Assembly: GCA_037974335.1 (NCBI GenBank)
Contig: CM075760.1
Location: forward strand, 57,999,812-58,063,811
Length of the DNA stretch: 64,000 bases
Direction: 5' to 3'
DNA from: Prionace glauca
Lineage: Eukaryota; Chordata; Chondrichthyes; Carcharhiniformes; Carcharhinidae
A program made the position numbers and the translations under genes. The notes beneath the pieces are model-generated. The model was not told where the DNA came from. It ran no database searches and was given only the letters and a program-made list of their open reading frames with translations. Shown here one piece after another: positions 34,225 through 45,235 of this stretch. The stretch's first letter is position 1; each line of letters begins with the position of its first letter.

Positions 34225-35300
34225 ACCAATTGTTCACTTCTCTTGCAGCTGGTGTGTGGAGATCATGTTCACTACAGATCTTTCAGCACAGAAACCACAC
34301 TGTGATTCTGGATACACTCAGTCGGCAATGCGCTGAAGTCTTTTAAACATGACTCTAGTGAAGGCCTTCCCAGTGATGTTAAGGAGGGAGATGTCCCTGT
34401 GGTTGTTGCTGTCTCCTCTGTCACTGCTGTTTCTGTATATTGTGAAAATTTTCATGTCACATATCTCCTGTGAACCAGTCTCACACCCAAAAGAGGCGGA
34501 GACTGTGAAGATGTGGCAATGGATGGGACTTTGTGTTTGATCGGTTCAGCTGGAATTCCACCCTTGCTGGGAGCCTTTCTACTTGCTCAGCAACCAATGA
34601 CCTTTTCCAGTTCAAATGATGAGAGTTCCTTGTTGAACTCAACCAAGACAGGAAACTGCAGGAGAATCAAACAGACACTGCATGGTATCTGTCTCACAGT
34701 ATAGCTCAGTGGCACAGCAGTTAGCACTGCTGCCTCACAGCGCAGGGATCCAGGTTTGATTCTCGGCTTGGATCACTGGCTGTGCGGAATCTGCATGTTC
34801 GCCCTGTGTCTGCATGGGTTTCCTCCGGGTGCGCCGGTTTCCTCCCACAATGTGAAATTCTCTCAGTGCACAGGTGCCGGAATGTGGCATCTTGGGTATT
34901 TTCACAGTAACTTCATTGCACTGTTAACATTTGCCTATTTGTGACAAAAAAATAAACTTTAAAACTTCAAACCAGCGGGACTTCTGTCGGTGAAAACATC
35001 ACCATCTGCCAATTTCAGGGGCCAAATTTCGTGCCGGTAGCATCACTTTCTTAATCCCATCAAACACGGCAGAGATATTCATTATCACAGGCAATTTGGA
35101 ATTACTGGTGTAGGATTGTCCTGTGTTTATTAACAGTGTATCTCCGTTTTCAACACTTCTTTCAACTGATGCAGTGTTCCAGCTATTGGGTTTATATTGT
35201 CCATCAGACAGGCTTCATTTTTTGCTTCAATGACAGGTGTCATCTCTGCTGAATGGATCTCAAACCAATCTTTGTTGTGGGTCTCACCTTTAACAACATT
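34225..35300 (-). mobile_element. RTE-like LINE remnant with SINE inserted
   Basis: Minus strand shows faint RT pieces. One near 34560 resembles GGIPAEPIKHK. One near 34300 corresponds to the region PESQCGFR followed by TVDMIF-like sequence in craniofacial-development-protein-like retroelements. Strongly decayed. A plus-strand SINE (34709-34985) interrupts it. Family tentative. Confidence 0.45.
34709..34985 (+). mobile_element. HE1-like SINE, L2-type tail
   Basis: Nearly full copy. Head with A-box-like TAGCTCAGTGGCACAGCAG and GCACTGCTGCCTCACAGCGC, B-box GGTTTGATTCTCGGC, body GGGTTTCCTCCGGGTGCGCC, tail CACAGTAACTTCATTGCACT then AAAAAATAAAC. Confidence 0.85.
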
Positions 35301-35758
35301 GCTGCTGCTGTGCCAGAAATGATTGAACTCAGCAACTTCCCAGTTTCATCAATATCACTGCTTATTCTTAAAGTTTTCATGTAAACTTTTACTGTGCCTA
35401 TATAGTATTTCACTATTTGTTTAGGATCCTTCATAATTTATTTTCATAACGGACGTGAAGGGATCAGTCAGAATTATCAGCAAGGATTAATTAGCATTTT
35501 CTAATTGGAGTTGTTAATCAGGAATCATTCACACACTGATTTGCATCAAAGATTAGTTTAGGATTGAGGTAAAGTTCATAATTTTATGTTGAACAGGTTC
35601 TTGTTGAGGATTCTTGAATTAAGGAGAAAGATCACAGAAGGTGTTTTCAAAAAGGGATATTACAGCTCCAAAAATCAGTGACATCGCCAGAATATTAAAC
35701 TCCAGCTATTTATAGGGATGTTAATATCAGCAAAAATTGAACCAATATTGTCAGGCTA

Positions 35759-36559
35759 TCAATCCTGGCTGTGATTAAAAGCAGAATCCAATCCTTGAAC
35801 TCTATTATGAATTTGCTGGTGTCTCAGCAGGCTGGAGGATCTTGTGAATGTCTTTCTACACAAGGAGCAGGTGAAAGGCCTCTCCCCAGAGTGAGTACGT
35901 TGGTGAGTTAGAAGGTTGGATGACTGCTTGAAACTCTTTCCACAGGTACTGCAGCTGAATGGATTCTCCTGAGTGTGAATGCGGTGGTGGGACTGGAGGG
36001 TGAATAACCGAGCGAATCCCTTCCCACACACCGAGCAGGTGAACGGTCTCTCCCCGGTGTGAAGTCGCTGGTGTCTCACCAGATCGAATGACTGAGAGAA
36101 TTTCTTCCCACACACGGAGCAGGTGAATGGTCTCTCCCCGGTGTGAGTGCGTTGGTGTGCAGTCAGGGTCGATGACTGTCTGAAACTCTTTCCACAGGAG
36201 GTGCAGCTGAATGGTTTCTCCTCAGTGTGAATTCGCTGATGTGTCCAAAGGCCGGATGACCGAGTGAATCTCTCACTGCACACAGAGCAGGTGAATGGCT
36301 TCACCCCAGTGTGAATTCGCTGGTGTGTAGCGAGGCTGGATGTGCTGTTGAATCTCTTCCCACAGTAAGTGCAGCTGAAGGGCCTCTCCTCAGTGTGAAT
36401 TCTCTGGTGTAACATCAGGTAGGTTGTCTTGGTAAATTTCTTCCCACACACAGAACAGACGAATGGCTTCTCCCCGGTGTGACTGCGTCGATGGATTTCC
36501 AGCCGGAATAAAGACTTGAATCCTTTACCACAGTCCCCACATTTCCAACGTTTCTCCAT
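35759..36559 (-). CDS. C2H2 zinc-finger protein, 9 fingers
   Basis: I place the start at the ATG at 36559 (ACCATGGAGAAACG, good context, [14 protein letters not shown]), giving 266 residues. The frame is open up to 36625, but the upstream finger remnant there is in another frame. Nine C2H2 fingers follow, alternating [10 protein letters not shown]-type and FSCTSCGKSF-type units with TGERPF or TEEKPF linkers, then a short tail GLDSAFNHSQD. No effector domain is seen. Predicted nuclear DNA-binding regulator. Fingers look complete. The upstream out-of-frame finger suggests the protein was once longer. Confidence 0.82.
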   Translation of the reverse strand: MEKRWKCGDCGKGFKSLFRLEIHRRSHTGEKPFVCSVCGKKFTKTTYLMLHQRIHTEERPFSCTYCGKRFNSTSSLATHQRIHTGVKPFTCSVCSERFTRSSGLWTHQRIHTEEKPFSCTSCGKSFRQSSTLTAHQRTHTGERPFTCSVCGKKFSQSFDLVRHQRLHTGERPFTCSVCGKGFARLFTLQSHHRIHTQENPFSCSTCGKSFKQSSNLLTHQRTHSGERPFTCSLCRKTFTRSSSLLRHQQIHNRVQGLDSAFNHSQD

Positions 36560-36889
36560 GGTCTGGGTCTCCTCCTGTCTCCCCAGCCTAGAGAGCAGTT
36601 GAAACCTCGTCCACATACAGAACACGAGTTTGCTCCCCTCTGTGAATGGTGTGATGTTTTTTCAGGCTGTGTTACTGGTTAAAGTTCTTTCCACAGTCAG
36701 TTCATTGGAACACTCTCACTCAGGTGTGTGGATGTGTGTCTTGGTGTTTCTCCAGTTGCACTGATGTTTAAGATCTTTTCCACAGATAAACATATCTCCT
36801 TCCACATTGAAAGATTGATGAATAGTTGAATGACTCATACCAAAATGCTGTTTTGAGTTTTGCATCTACAAATCTTTCCCGTGTAAGAT

Positions 36890-37260
36890 CTGTAAAAAAA
36901 ATCATAAAATTAATCACTGTCAGTCCAGGATAGAAATTCATCTCAAACATTTCTAATTTCTCTGGAACATTCTTTCCTCTCTTGTTCCCCCAAATTTGTA
37001 AAACCCCATCCCAAACACTCCCCATCCTCCCTTGGCTGAAATCCAAACCCATCCCACCATCTCTGCCCTCCACTCCCTGTTTCCTCCCTCCCTCCCTCCA
37101 GTCTGCCTGCCTTCAGCTCTCTTGCTTCTCTGTGCAAAATCAAGAAGATTGTTTTCTCTCCTGGTCACTGGGACGCTCAAGACCCACCCACTCTCTGATT
37201 CACTGTGACTGTTGGCTGCAGAGACCAATCTATGAGAGGCAGGTTCTGCTTCAAGTGCCA
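36890..37260 (-). promoter_or_regulatory. 5' leader region of 9-finger gene
   Basis: A block with CAGTCCAGGATAGAAATTC, TTTCCTCTCTTGTTCCCCCA and TTTCCTCCCTCCCTC is shared with 39060-39250. It lies upstream of two neighbouring minus-strand zinc-finger loci, so it probably represents the duplicated 5' leader/intron of these genes. Confidence 0.45.
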
Positions 37261-37689
37261 CATATTAAGTGGTTCTCAGGTCTGGTTATGGGTTGTTGTT
37301 TTCAGTTTGGCTCTTGTTGATGCGCTGTTGGAGTGATCATCCTTTATCCTGTGAATGTACCCAAGCTGGCAAAGTCACCTCCCCTTGATGAAAACCCATA
37401 TTCTCAGGAGACAATGAATTGTAGATTTTGCACCTAAGATCAATTTAGAATTGAAGTAAAAATTTCAGTCTTATCACAACAAATTTCTGTTGAGAGTTCT
37501 TGAATTCAGCTGAAAAATCACAGATGGTGCCTTTAAAAAGGGACATTGTCGCTTTGAAGGTCAGTAATATCTACAGAATATTAAACTTCAGCCAGTTATA
37601 GGGTTGTCAATATCAACAGAAACAAACTTAAAATTGTCCAACTATCAATCCTGGATGTAATGAACATTAGCAGGAAAGCAGAATCCAAC

Positions 37690-38790
37690 CTCTCAGTCAC
37701 ATGTGGATTTGCTCATGTGTCACTAGGCTGCAAGACCGAATGAATCCTTTCCCACACACAGAGCAAGTGAGTGATCTCTCCCCAGTGTGAGCTCACTGGT
37801 GTATAAAGAGAGCAGATGAAGACCTGAAACTCTTTCCACAGTCAGAGCAGCTGAATGGTTTCTCCTCAGACTGAATTTGCTGGTGAGCCTTGAGGTTGGA
37901 TGACACAGTGAATCCCTTCCCACACACAGAGCAGGTGAATGATCTCTCCCCGGTGTGAACTCGCTGGTGTTCAATGAGGGCATATGATTGCATGAAATTC
38001 TTCCCACAGGAGATGCAGCTGAATGGACTCTCCCCAGTATGAACTCTCTAAAGACTCACCAGACTGGATGACTGAGTGAATCCCTGTCCACAGACTGAAC
38101 AGTTGAAAGACTTCTCCCCCATGTGAATTCACTGGTGTTCTTCGAGGCTGTATGAATATCTGAACCTCTTTCCATAGGAAGTGCAGTTAAACGGCTTCTC
38201 CTCAGAGTGAATTCTCAGGTCTGTCACCAGGTTGGAGGACTTTGTGAATCCCTTCCCACACATGGAGCAGGTGAATGGCCTCTCCCCATTCTGAACGTGA
38301 TGATGTTGACTGAGGTCTGATGAAGACCTGAAACTTTTTCCACAGTGAGTGCAGCTGAACAGCCTCTCCTCGGTGTGAATGCACTGGTGTAACGTGAGGC
38401 CGGTTAGCTAAGTAAATCCTTTCCCACATACAGAACAGGTGAATGGCTGCTCCCCAGTGTGAATGTGTCAGTGGTTGTCCAACAGGGATGAGTAATTGAA
38501 TCCTTTCCCACAGTCCTCACATTTCCACAGTTTCTCCAAGTCAATGGCCCCAGTGTGACTGCATCTAGCCGGGTTCTATAACTGAATTCCTTCTCACAGT
38601 CCTCACATTTCCACAGTTTCTCCAAGTCAATGGCCCCAGTGTGACTGCATCTAGCCGGGTTCTATAACTGAATTCCTTCTCACAGTCCTCACATTTCCAC
38701 AGTTTCTCCATAGTGCCAGTGTCCTTGTGTCTGTCCAGGTTGGATGATAAGTTGAAGGCTTGTCCACACTGTGAATGGTGTGATGTTTTA
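37690..38790 (-). pseudogene. C2H2 zinc-finger pseudogene, about 10 fingers
   Basis: Minus-strand finger units are recognisable throughout: [40 protein letters not shown], and [13 protein letters not shown] at the 5' side. They lie in different frames with several stops. An 86-bp segment (at 38514, 38600 and 38686) is repeated and breaks the frame, since 86 is not a multiple of 3. Organised like the 9-finger gene next to it and in the same orientation, so a decayed tandem duplicate. Confidence 0.8.
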
Positions 38791-39272
38791 TCAGGCTGTG
38801 TAACTGGTTAAAGTTCTTTCCACAGTCAGTTCACTGGAACACTCTCACTCAGGTGTGCGTGGGTCTCTTGGTGCTTTTCCAGTAACACTGATGATTAAAA
38901 TATTTTCCCTCAGTCAGAACAAAGGAACAATTCTCTTTAAGCCTCTAAGCTGATGATATTGAGGTCATGATGAACCAACTGACTGTCAGGTGAAGTTTGA
39001 CATTAAGTTTGGTTAGGGTTAGCCCTAACCCATCCTTTCTAATATCCTGTAAAATGAGCTTACAAAAGTAATCGCCGTCAGTCCAGGATAGAAATTCTGA
39101 ACAGAGAATTCTAGTTTCTCTGGGACATTTTTTCCTCTCTTGTTCCCCCAAATCTGTAAATCCACATCCCTCGCACTCTCCCTGGTCCCCGGACTGAATT
39201 CTAACCCATCTCACCATTTCTTTCCTCCACTCCCAGTTTCCTCCCTCCCTCTCCTCTGTCTGGGTTCAGTTC

Positions 39273-39526
39273 AAAGTCTGACAACACCAGGTTTTAGTCC
39301 AACCTATTTATTTGATAATATACTCGCAAGCTTTCGGGTTAGCCCCTTCGTCAGGTGAATGGAGAGTTCTGGCCTCAGACAGAGTAATCTCTAAACTGTC
39401 TGTGCTTTATATGCTCTGTCTGAGGCCAGAACTCTCCATTCACCTGATGAAGGGGCTAACCCGAAAGCTTGCGAGTATATTATCAAATAAATCGGTTGGA
39501 CTAAAACCTGGTGTTGTCAGACTTTT
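39273..39526. repeat. Long near-perfect inverted repeat (hairpin element)
   Basis: Arms 39273-39384 and 39414-39526 are reverse complements with about two mismatches over 112 bases, around a 29-base loop. Arm landmarks are GTCTGACAACACCAGG, TAATATACTCGCAAGC and TCCATTCACCTG. Flanking GTTTACGCCAGTCCAACGCC matches the flank of the related element at 41.8 kb. Confidence 0.9.
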
Positions 39527-39589
39527 TACTGTGTTTACGCCAGTCCAACGCCGGCATACCCACATCATGGGTTCAGTTCTCCAGCTCCT

Positions 39590-40330
39590 GTCTGCAGACT
39601 GACAATAAAACCCAATGGCTCTTATTGGGGGTGTTGGGGCCTCCAGCGGGTGATGATGAATCCCCCCCGCTAACCTCACAATGCCCCGGGGTGATTGACA
39701 GCAGATCCGGACCAATAGGAAGAGACTGCAGAGCGGCAGGACCGCTTGTTCTCCAACCAGACTGACTGATAGGCGGGGCCCTCTTCAGTACGCATGCGCC
39801 TTGCCACACAGTTTCCCGATAAAGATGGCGGTGGGGAATCAGGGCCTGTCTCCGGGAAAAACCCGAGCTGATTTCCCAGGTTCACAACCCGCACCGGAGC
39901 TTTGTATTCGGGGCTCGGTGCCGACATGGCCTGTTATTGAAGCCTCCAGCTCACCCGCCGGCTCCATCCCTCCCTCATTACCCACCCTCGGTTTCTGATG
40001 CGATGAGAATTTTCACCGCCTCACTCCTGAGCTTCCAGCGGCACTGCGCATGCTCCACATCCAAATGCCCGGCAGTGATTGACAGCAACTGCGGCCCAAT
40101 AGGAAGAGGGGGCGGGGCTGTTCCTCCAACCAGTGTGAATAGGGGGCGGGGCTGGAGGACCGAGCGGAGCGGTTGGTCCACCAACCAATCGGAGTGAGTG
40201 AGGGGCGGAGCTGAAACCGGGTCTACCTCATTGGCTGAAACTCTGTATCATTGTGAAAGCTGCTTTGTGTCAAACTCCAGGAGAAAAACTGGACCTTTCT
40301 GTTTGTGACTTTAAACAGAGGAGCGGAAAG
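39590..40330. promoter_or_regulatory. GC-rich, CCAAT/GC-box promoter-like block
   Basis: CpG-rich with GC boxes (GGGGGCGGGGC at 40109 and 40142), several CCAATAGG/CCAATCGG boxes (39713, 40091 and 40184), an ATTGGCTG at 40229 and NRF1-like CGCATGCGCC (39790) and GCGCATGCTCC (40045). Probably the start region of the minus-strand zinc-finger loci, possibly bidirectional. Confidence 0.55.
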
Positions 40331-40924
40331 AAAGGGATCTGAAAAGCAGCAGACACTTAAGGTTATTCTGGGAGAAGTGAGGCATGTGTAATGTCGGATT
40401 TCACACAGCACAGCTTGTGGTTTCACCCTGGATGATGGATCTGCTAATTGTATCACTCAAGTCACTCAATGGGATTCTTAGGAACCACATTGTCTGCTTG
40501 GCGGAAACAGTTTGTGCTACAGTTTATGAGAATCAGCACACACAGACACCTAAACACAGATCTACAAACACTCTCACCCTCTGTTACACACAGACATCCT
40601 CTCCGCACAAACAACACACTAACAGACACACACACACAGATATATTTCACGATACACAACACTTGTATACACCAGCTCCCACACATGCACACGCAGCAGC
40701 CTTATGTTGGCTAAAGTATTAATGACTGCAAGAACTAAAAATGTGAAGAAATTCCAGGAAAAAATGATGTTCCAAAGGTGATAAGCAATTTTAACCATCC
40801 GATTCCACCTCTTTCCATGAACCTTAAATCTATACTGAACAATAATTGGTATAGAGGCAACCACAAAAGATTAAAGGACAATTTAGCATGGTAATTCACC
40901 GAACATGAACATCTTTGGCGTATG

Positions 40925-41050
40925 CTCGTCCCCCTGACACTAAGGGGCAATTTACTAAGGCCAATAAACCTAACCTACACATCTTTGGACTCTGGGAGGA
41001 AACCATGCTGATAGTGTGCAAATTCCATACAGACTACGCACATTCTGACA
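40925..41050 (-). mobile_element. SINE fragment
   Basis: CTAAGGGGCAATTTACTAAG, AACCTACACATCTTTGGACT and GGGAGGAAACC mark the SINE body in reverse. Confidence 0.6.
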
Positions 41051-41235
41051 TGTTCTTATGTTCATTCTCCCCTTGATCTGTTTCCTAATTTCATAGATGA
41101 CCTTTCAGTCCCAGTCTGTACCCGATAAAAGCAAAAGAATGATTATAAGCTATTTGTGAATCTGAAACCAAAAGAGAAAATGTTGGAAAACCTCAGCAGG
41201 TCTGGTAGCATCTGTAAAGAGAGAAAAGAGCTGAC

Positions 41236-41575
41236 ATATCATAGAATCTATACAGTACAGAGAGAGGCCATTAGGCCCATCGAGTCTGCACCAACACAAT
41301 CTCACCCAGACGCTATCCCCACAACCCCACATATTTACCCCCTAATCCCTCTAACCTATGCATCACAGGACACAAGGAGGAATTTAACATGGCCAATGCA
41401 GCTAATCCACACATCTTTTGGATTGTGGGAGGAAACTGGAGCATCCGGAGGAAACCCATGCAGACATGGAGAGAACATGCAAACTCCACGCAGACAGTGA
41501 CCTAAGCCAGAAATCGAACCCAGGTCCCTGGCGCTGTGAGGTAACAGTGCTAACCACCATGCCACTGTGCCATTT
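41236..41575 (-). mobile_element. SINE, nearly full, second tail type
   Basis: Minus strand from tRNA-like head (TAGCACTG around 41550, B-box GGTTCGATTTCTGGC) through body to tail (GCCCATCGAGTCTGCACC in reverse, ending near TAGAATCTATAC). Confidence 0.8.
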
Positions 41576-41679
41576 TTAGTCCAGATTACCTTTTGTCAAA
41601 GCTAAAAGGCATAGAAAGTGGGAGATATTTATATTGCAGGGTGAGGGAATGAAAGATGAATCATACCCACAGAAACCAG

Positions 41680-41870
41680 GGGAAAATGTTTATTTGGAAT
41701 TACGAGTTTTTGGTGCACTGCTCCTTCATCAGGTGAGTCGCTCACCTAACGAACCAGCAGCGCTCCGAAAGCTGGTGATTCCAAATAAACCTGTTGGATT
41801 TTAACCTGGTGTTGTGAGACTTCTTGCTGTGTTTACCCCAGTCCAACGCCGGCATCTCCACCTCATCCCT
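41680..41870. repeat. Hairpin-type element, second copy
   Basis: Imperfect inverted halves: GTTTATTTGGAATTACGAG with CTTCATCAGGTGAG, and GGTGATTCCAAATAAACCTG. The right flank is GTTTACCCCAGTCCAACGCC, as at 39.5 kb. Confidence 0.7.
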
Positions 41871-41879
41871 ATTCAGGCA

Positions 41880-42240
41880 GCAGAGGAGTTCCGCGCAGGC
41901 GTAGTACAGGCCATGTTCTGAGCTTGCGCAGTGGGAGTGCTGGCGGTCGGGAGTTCCTTGTTTCTTGTCCTTGCGGCGGGTCAGGAAGCGGCGGGTCCGA
42001 GAGAGAGACCGCCGCAAAGGAAAGATGGAAAGGCTTCATAAACAACCAGTGAAGTCAGCAAACCTCGAATAAGAAGGTTCCAGGCCAGTCCCGAGTTTGT
42101 CCTGAGCCGCTCTGCTTCCCGCAGAGACAAACCCGGAAGAAGGACCGCCAGCCTCACCAGGCAAGGTGCAGCAGTGCGCCTGCGCGGTGCTCCCTGCCAG
42201 CAGGAGGAGAGAGATTGTCAATGTCTATCCTGGAATGACA
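41880..42240 (+). promoter_or_regulatory. GC-rich promoter-like block
   Basis: CpG-rich with CTTGCGCAG and TGCGCCTGCGCGG (NRF1-like, 42174). It lies about 1.1 kb upstream of the truncated zinc-finger exon at 43.3 kb and is probably its start region. Confidence 0.4.
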
Positions 42241-42284
42241 GTGATGGATTTTAAAACTCCTTTTACAGGGAGTTAGGGTTTATT

Positions 42285-42395
42285 TATTGGTGTCACAAGT
42301 ATGCTTACATTGACACCGCATTGAAGTTACTGTGAAAACCCCCAAGTCGCCCCACTCCAGTGCCTGTTCGGGTGCACCGAGGGAGTTGGAGGGGG
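42285..42395 (-). mobile_element. SINE tail fragment (L2-type)
   Basis: Reverse of the tail: TCACAAGTATGCTTACATTG and GAAGTTACTGTGAAAACCCC. Confidence 0.6.
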
Positions 42396-42526
42396 AGGAT
42401 TTGTCAATGAGAATTTTAAGCCAAGCATCACTTCAACATTGATAGAATCTCCAGATTCACTAGGATCTGGATAGTTCACAAAGGAAATTTCCGTTCATCC
42501 AATACTGGATGCCATAAGAGTTAAAG

Positions 42527-42995
42527 AACAAAGAAATTACAGCACAGGAAAAGACCCTTCGGTTCTCCAAACCTGTGCCGATCATGGTGCCCAAAATTAT
42601 CTAAAAAGTGCCTTCTGCCCTCACTTCATCCATATCCGTCTACTCCCTCCCCATTCAGATGCCTGTTAAATGTTGCTAATGTCCCTCCTTCCACCACCTC
42701 CTCTGACAGCATGTTCCAGGCATCCACCACTCTCTTTGTGAAAAACTTCCCCTGCATTTCTCCCTTAAACTCCCCCCCCCCCCTCACCTTGAACCTGTAC
42801 CCCCTTGTAATTGACACTTCCACCCTGGGAAAAAGCATCTGAATATCCACCTTGTCTATGCCTTTCAGAATTTTTTCACCTCTATCAGATCTCCCCTCTG
42901 CCTCTGTCTTTACAGTGAAAACAATCCTAGTTTGTTCAACCGCTCCTCATAGCTGATGTCCTCGAAATCAGAAAACATCCTGGTCAACCTTCAGT
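42527..42995 (-). mobile_element. Old CR1-like LINE fragment
   Basis: Minus-strand RT end with FFTKRVVDAWNMLSEEVVEG, and a 3' block ACAGCACAGGAAAAGACCC. Contains a poly-C run (42773-42783). Confidence 0.65.
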
Positions 42996-43324
42996 CAGGA
43001 CAGTGTGTGAATACCAGTGATGATGTTCACAGACTCCTAATACCTGATCTCACCAAGTGATCGAGGTTGAGCGTATGGGAGATTTTAAAGTCTTGGTTGA
43101 TTGTCGATATGACTCCTGCCTCTTCCATCTTCTCCGTCTCACCCCTTTCCCTGAAGGAAATTTGTGAATCAGTTGAATTTTTTACAACAATCTGGCAGCT
43201 TTCATGGTCATGTTTTCCTCCTGTCGGCCCCACAAATTACCAGATTTATTCAGCTCAATTTCACAACCTGTTTTGTGGGTTCTCTCTCTCACTCCCTTTT
43301 TTCTGTTTCAAACCAATTTCACAG

Positions 43325-43600
43325 GATTTCGAGAGGGTTGCAGTCAGGAGATTCAAACCAAACATCACATCTGGATCTGACAGTTGCATAACTTATCACA
43401 GTGTAAATATCAGCAGATTTTTAACATGGTAACAAAAAGAACCGTTCACACTGGGGAGAAACCGTACACGTGTTCTGTGTGTGGAAGAGGCTTCAGCCAA
43501 TTATCTTACCTGTCAACACACAATTGCAGTCACACCAAGAAGAAACCGTGGAACTCCACTTCCCTGCCTTTTCCCTATACCCCTTTTTCCAGCTTTTGAA
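43325..43600 (+). pseudogene. Truncated C2H2 zinc-finger exon
   Basis: Exon after CCAATTTCACAG (43324), ATG at 43426 (MVTKRTVHTGEKPYTC), one finger [21 protein letters not shown] with N in place of the usual residue, then the start of a second (KKKPWNS). The frame then leaves zinc-finger sequence and a CR1-like piece follows (43600-43680). Same exon design as 29.35 and 32.8 kb. Confidence 0.7.
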
Positions 43601-43713
43601 TCAACCTAGTGAATCTGCTCTGCACCCCCTCCAGTATCAGCATATCCTTTCTCAAGTAAGGAGACCAAAATTGTACATAGTAGTAATAATAGGATGATCA
43701 TGTTCACTTGTTG

Positions 43714-44102
43714 CACTGTCAGTTGTTCAAAGCTGGAAACCCCACTGACTATAATTGCCCAGAATATTAAGCAAAAATATTGAGAAAGAAATGATATGTA
43801 TCTTGAGCAGGTGCAGGATGGTCAGACACTGTTATAGATTCAACCGTCACTATTTCCGCTCCAACAGCTCCGAGTGCAGCTGAGAGTCACCGCAACTTCA
43901 CTCAATATTGAGTCTGCCGTATCCCCGCCCACAACTTCCGTTTGCTACTCTCACTCTGACCCGATTGTGTGATTGGACAGATTGCTGTTGCTTCACCATC
44001 ACTCTCCTTGATTGGATCAGCAGTGCAATGGGATGGGCATCTGTATTTCTGTCTCTGACATAGGATTTCTCTCACTGCCCAGTTACAGACTCAGGAAGCA
44101 TC
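43714..44102 (+). promoter_or_regulatory. V6 promoter region (duplicated at 17.3 kb)
   Basis: Shares long blocks with 17265-17741: GCACTGTCAGTTGTTCAAAG, GAGTGCAGCTGAGAGTCACC, GATTGTGTGATTGGA, GGCATCTGTATTTCT. Conservation in two copies just before leader exons suggests it includes the V promoter. Confidence 0.6.
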
Positions 44103-44725
44103 ATGTTGAACGATCTCACTCCGATTCTCATCTTTATCTCTCTTCTCAGTAAGTAGCTCTTGGGGCGAAGGGGAGCAAATGATACGGGGCAAAGCGGATC
44201 ACGTTATTGAATTGTGTGACCAACCATGATCACAATGAATGGCAGGGCAGTCTCCAAAGGCCGACTGGCCTCCTCCTGCTCTTATCTTCGATGTGTTTAT
44301 GTATTTCCTTTTCTATAAAGCCAGATGTTATTCCTGACCAATAATATTGATCAGTTTAATGACGATTTTGTTTAGAAATATTTGGCTAACACCGATTTTT
44401 TTCCTACTTTTTCTATTATTTATGTTAGAATGGAGTCATCAAGACACAGAGGAGCAGCGGGTTGTTGAGATAACAGTGGAGGAGGAAAGTAATGTCACAT
44501 TAACCTGCCTCGTGAAGACAAGCATATCTAACCCTTCTGTGTTCTGGTACAGTCAGAGTCCCGGGCAGCCTCCACAGTATATGCTTCACATTGTTGGAGG
44601 GAAGCTGTACAAACACATCAACGACCGCCTTTCAGCGTCATTTAATAAAACTGCCAAGATTACCGAGCTAATGATCGGCAACACGTTGATGACTGACAGT
44701 GCGGTATATTTCTGTGCCTGGAGTC
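44103..44725 (+). CDS. TCR alpha/delta V segment (V6), two exons
   Basis: Leader exon 44103-44148 reads MLNDLTPILIFISLL and ends A|GTAAGT. The V exon starts at 44429 after ATTTATGTTAG, and the joined codon gives K-W-S-H-Q-D. Domain: VVEITVEEESNVTLTCLV (first Cys), PSVFWYSQSPGQPPQYML (tryptophan), NDRLSASFNKTAKITELMI, and TDSAVYFCAWS (second Cys). It is open and has a good RSS, hence likely functional. WYSQSPGQPPQ is a typical alpha/delta V pattern. Same family as the orphan leader at 17.7 kb. A CR1 3' copy starts about 45 bases beyond its RSS. Confidence 0.9.
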
Positions 44726-44763
44726 CACAGTGTTACAGATATGGCGAGTCCCATACAAAAACA
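44726..44763 (+). promoter_or_regulatory. RSS of V6 (22-base spacer)
   Basis: Heptamer CACAGTG (44726-44732), 22-base spacer, nonamer ACAAAAACA (44755-44763). Confidence 0.88.
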
Positions 44764-44807
44764 AGTGTTTCAGTTAGTGCTTAGCAGAGGGCGCTATCTG
44801 GGTCTGT

Positions 44808-45235
44808 ACTCGTTGGAGTTTAGATGGCTGAGGGGGATCTGATAGAGACGTATAAGATAATGAAGAAGATGGATAGGGTAGAGGTAGAGAGATTCTTCCC
44901 GCTTCGAAAAGACAGCAGGACTAGAGGGCACAACCTCAAAATAAGGGAGGGGGGCAGTTTAGATCAGAGTTGAGGAGGAACTTCTTCACTCAAAGTGTCG
45001 TGAATCTCTGGAATTCTCTGCCCTTTGGAGTGGTGGAGGCTACCTCGCTGAATATAGTTAAGTCCCGGGTAGATAGGTTTTTGGTAGCAAGGGAATTAAG
45101 GGTTATGGGGAGAAAGCGGGAAAGTGGAACTGATCCATTTCAGATCAGCCATGATCTTATTGAATGGCGGGGCGGACTCGAAGGGCTCGATGGCCTACTC
45201 CTGCTCCTATTTCTTACGTTCTTATGTTCTTTCAC
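44808..45235 (+). mobile_element. CR1 LINE 3' end, diverged copy
   Basis: SLEFRWLRGI-like start, RRNFFTQSVVNLWNSLPFG, then the 3' UTR and a TTCTTACGTTCTTATGTTCT tail. More diverged than the 49.3 and 62.1 kb copies. Confidence 0.8.

Noticed and set aside
35759-36625. Longer start for the 9-finger gene
   Set aside because: The extra 22 residues read through a finger remnant in the wrong frame; the MEKRWKC start matches the zinc-finger neighbours better.
44335-44428. ATG at 44347 as start of V6
   Set aside because: It lies in the leader intron; a proper leader exon with matching splice phase exists at 44103-44148.
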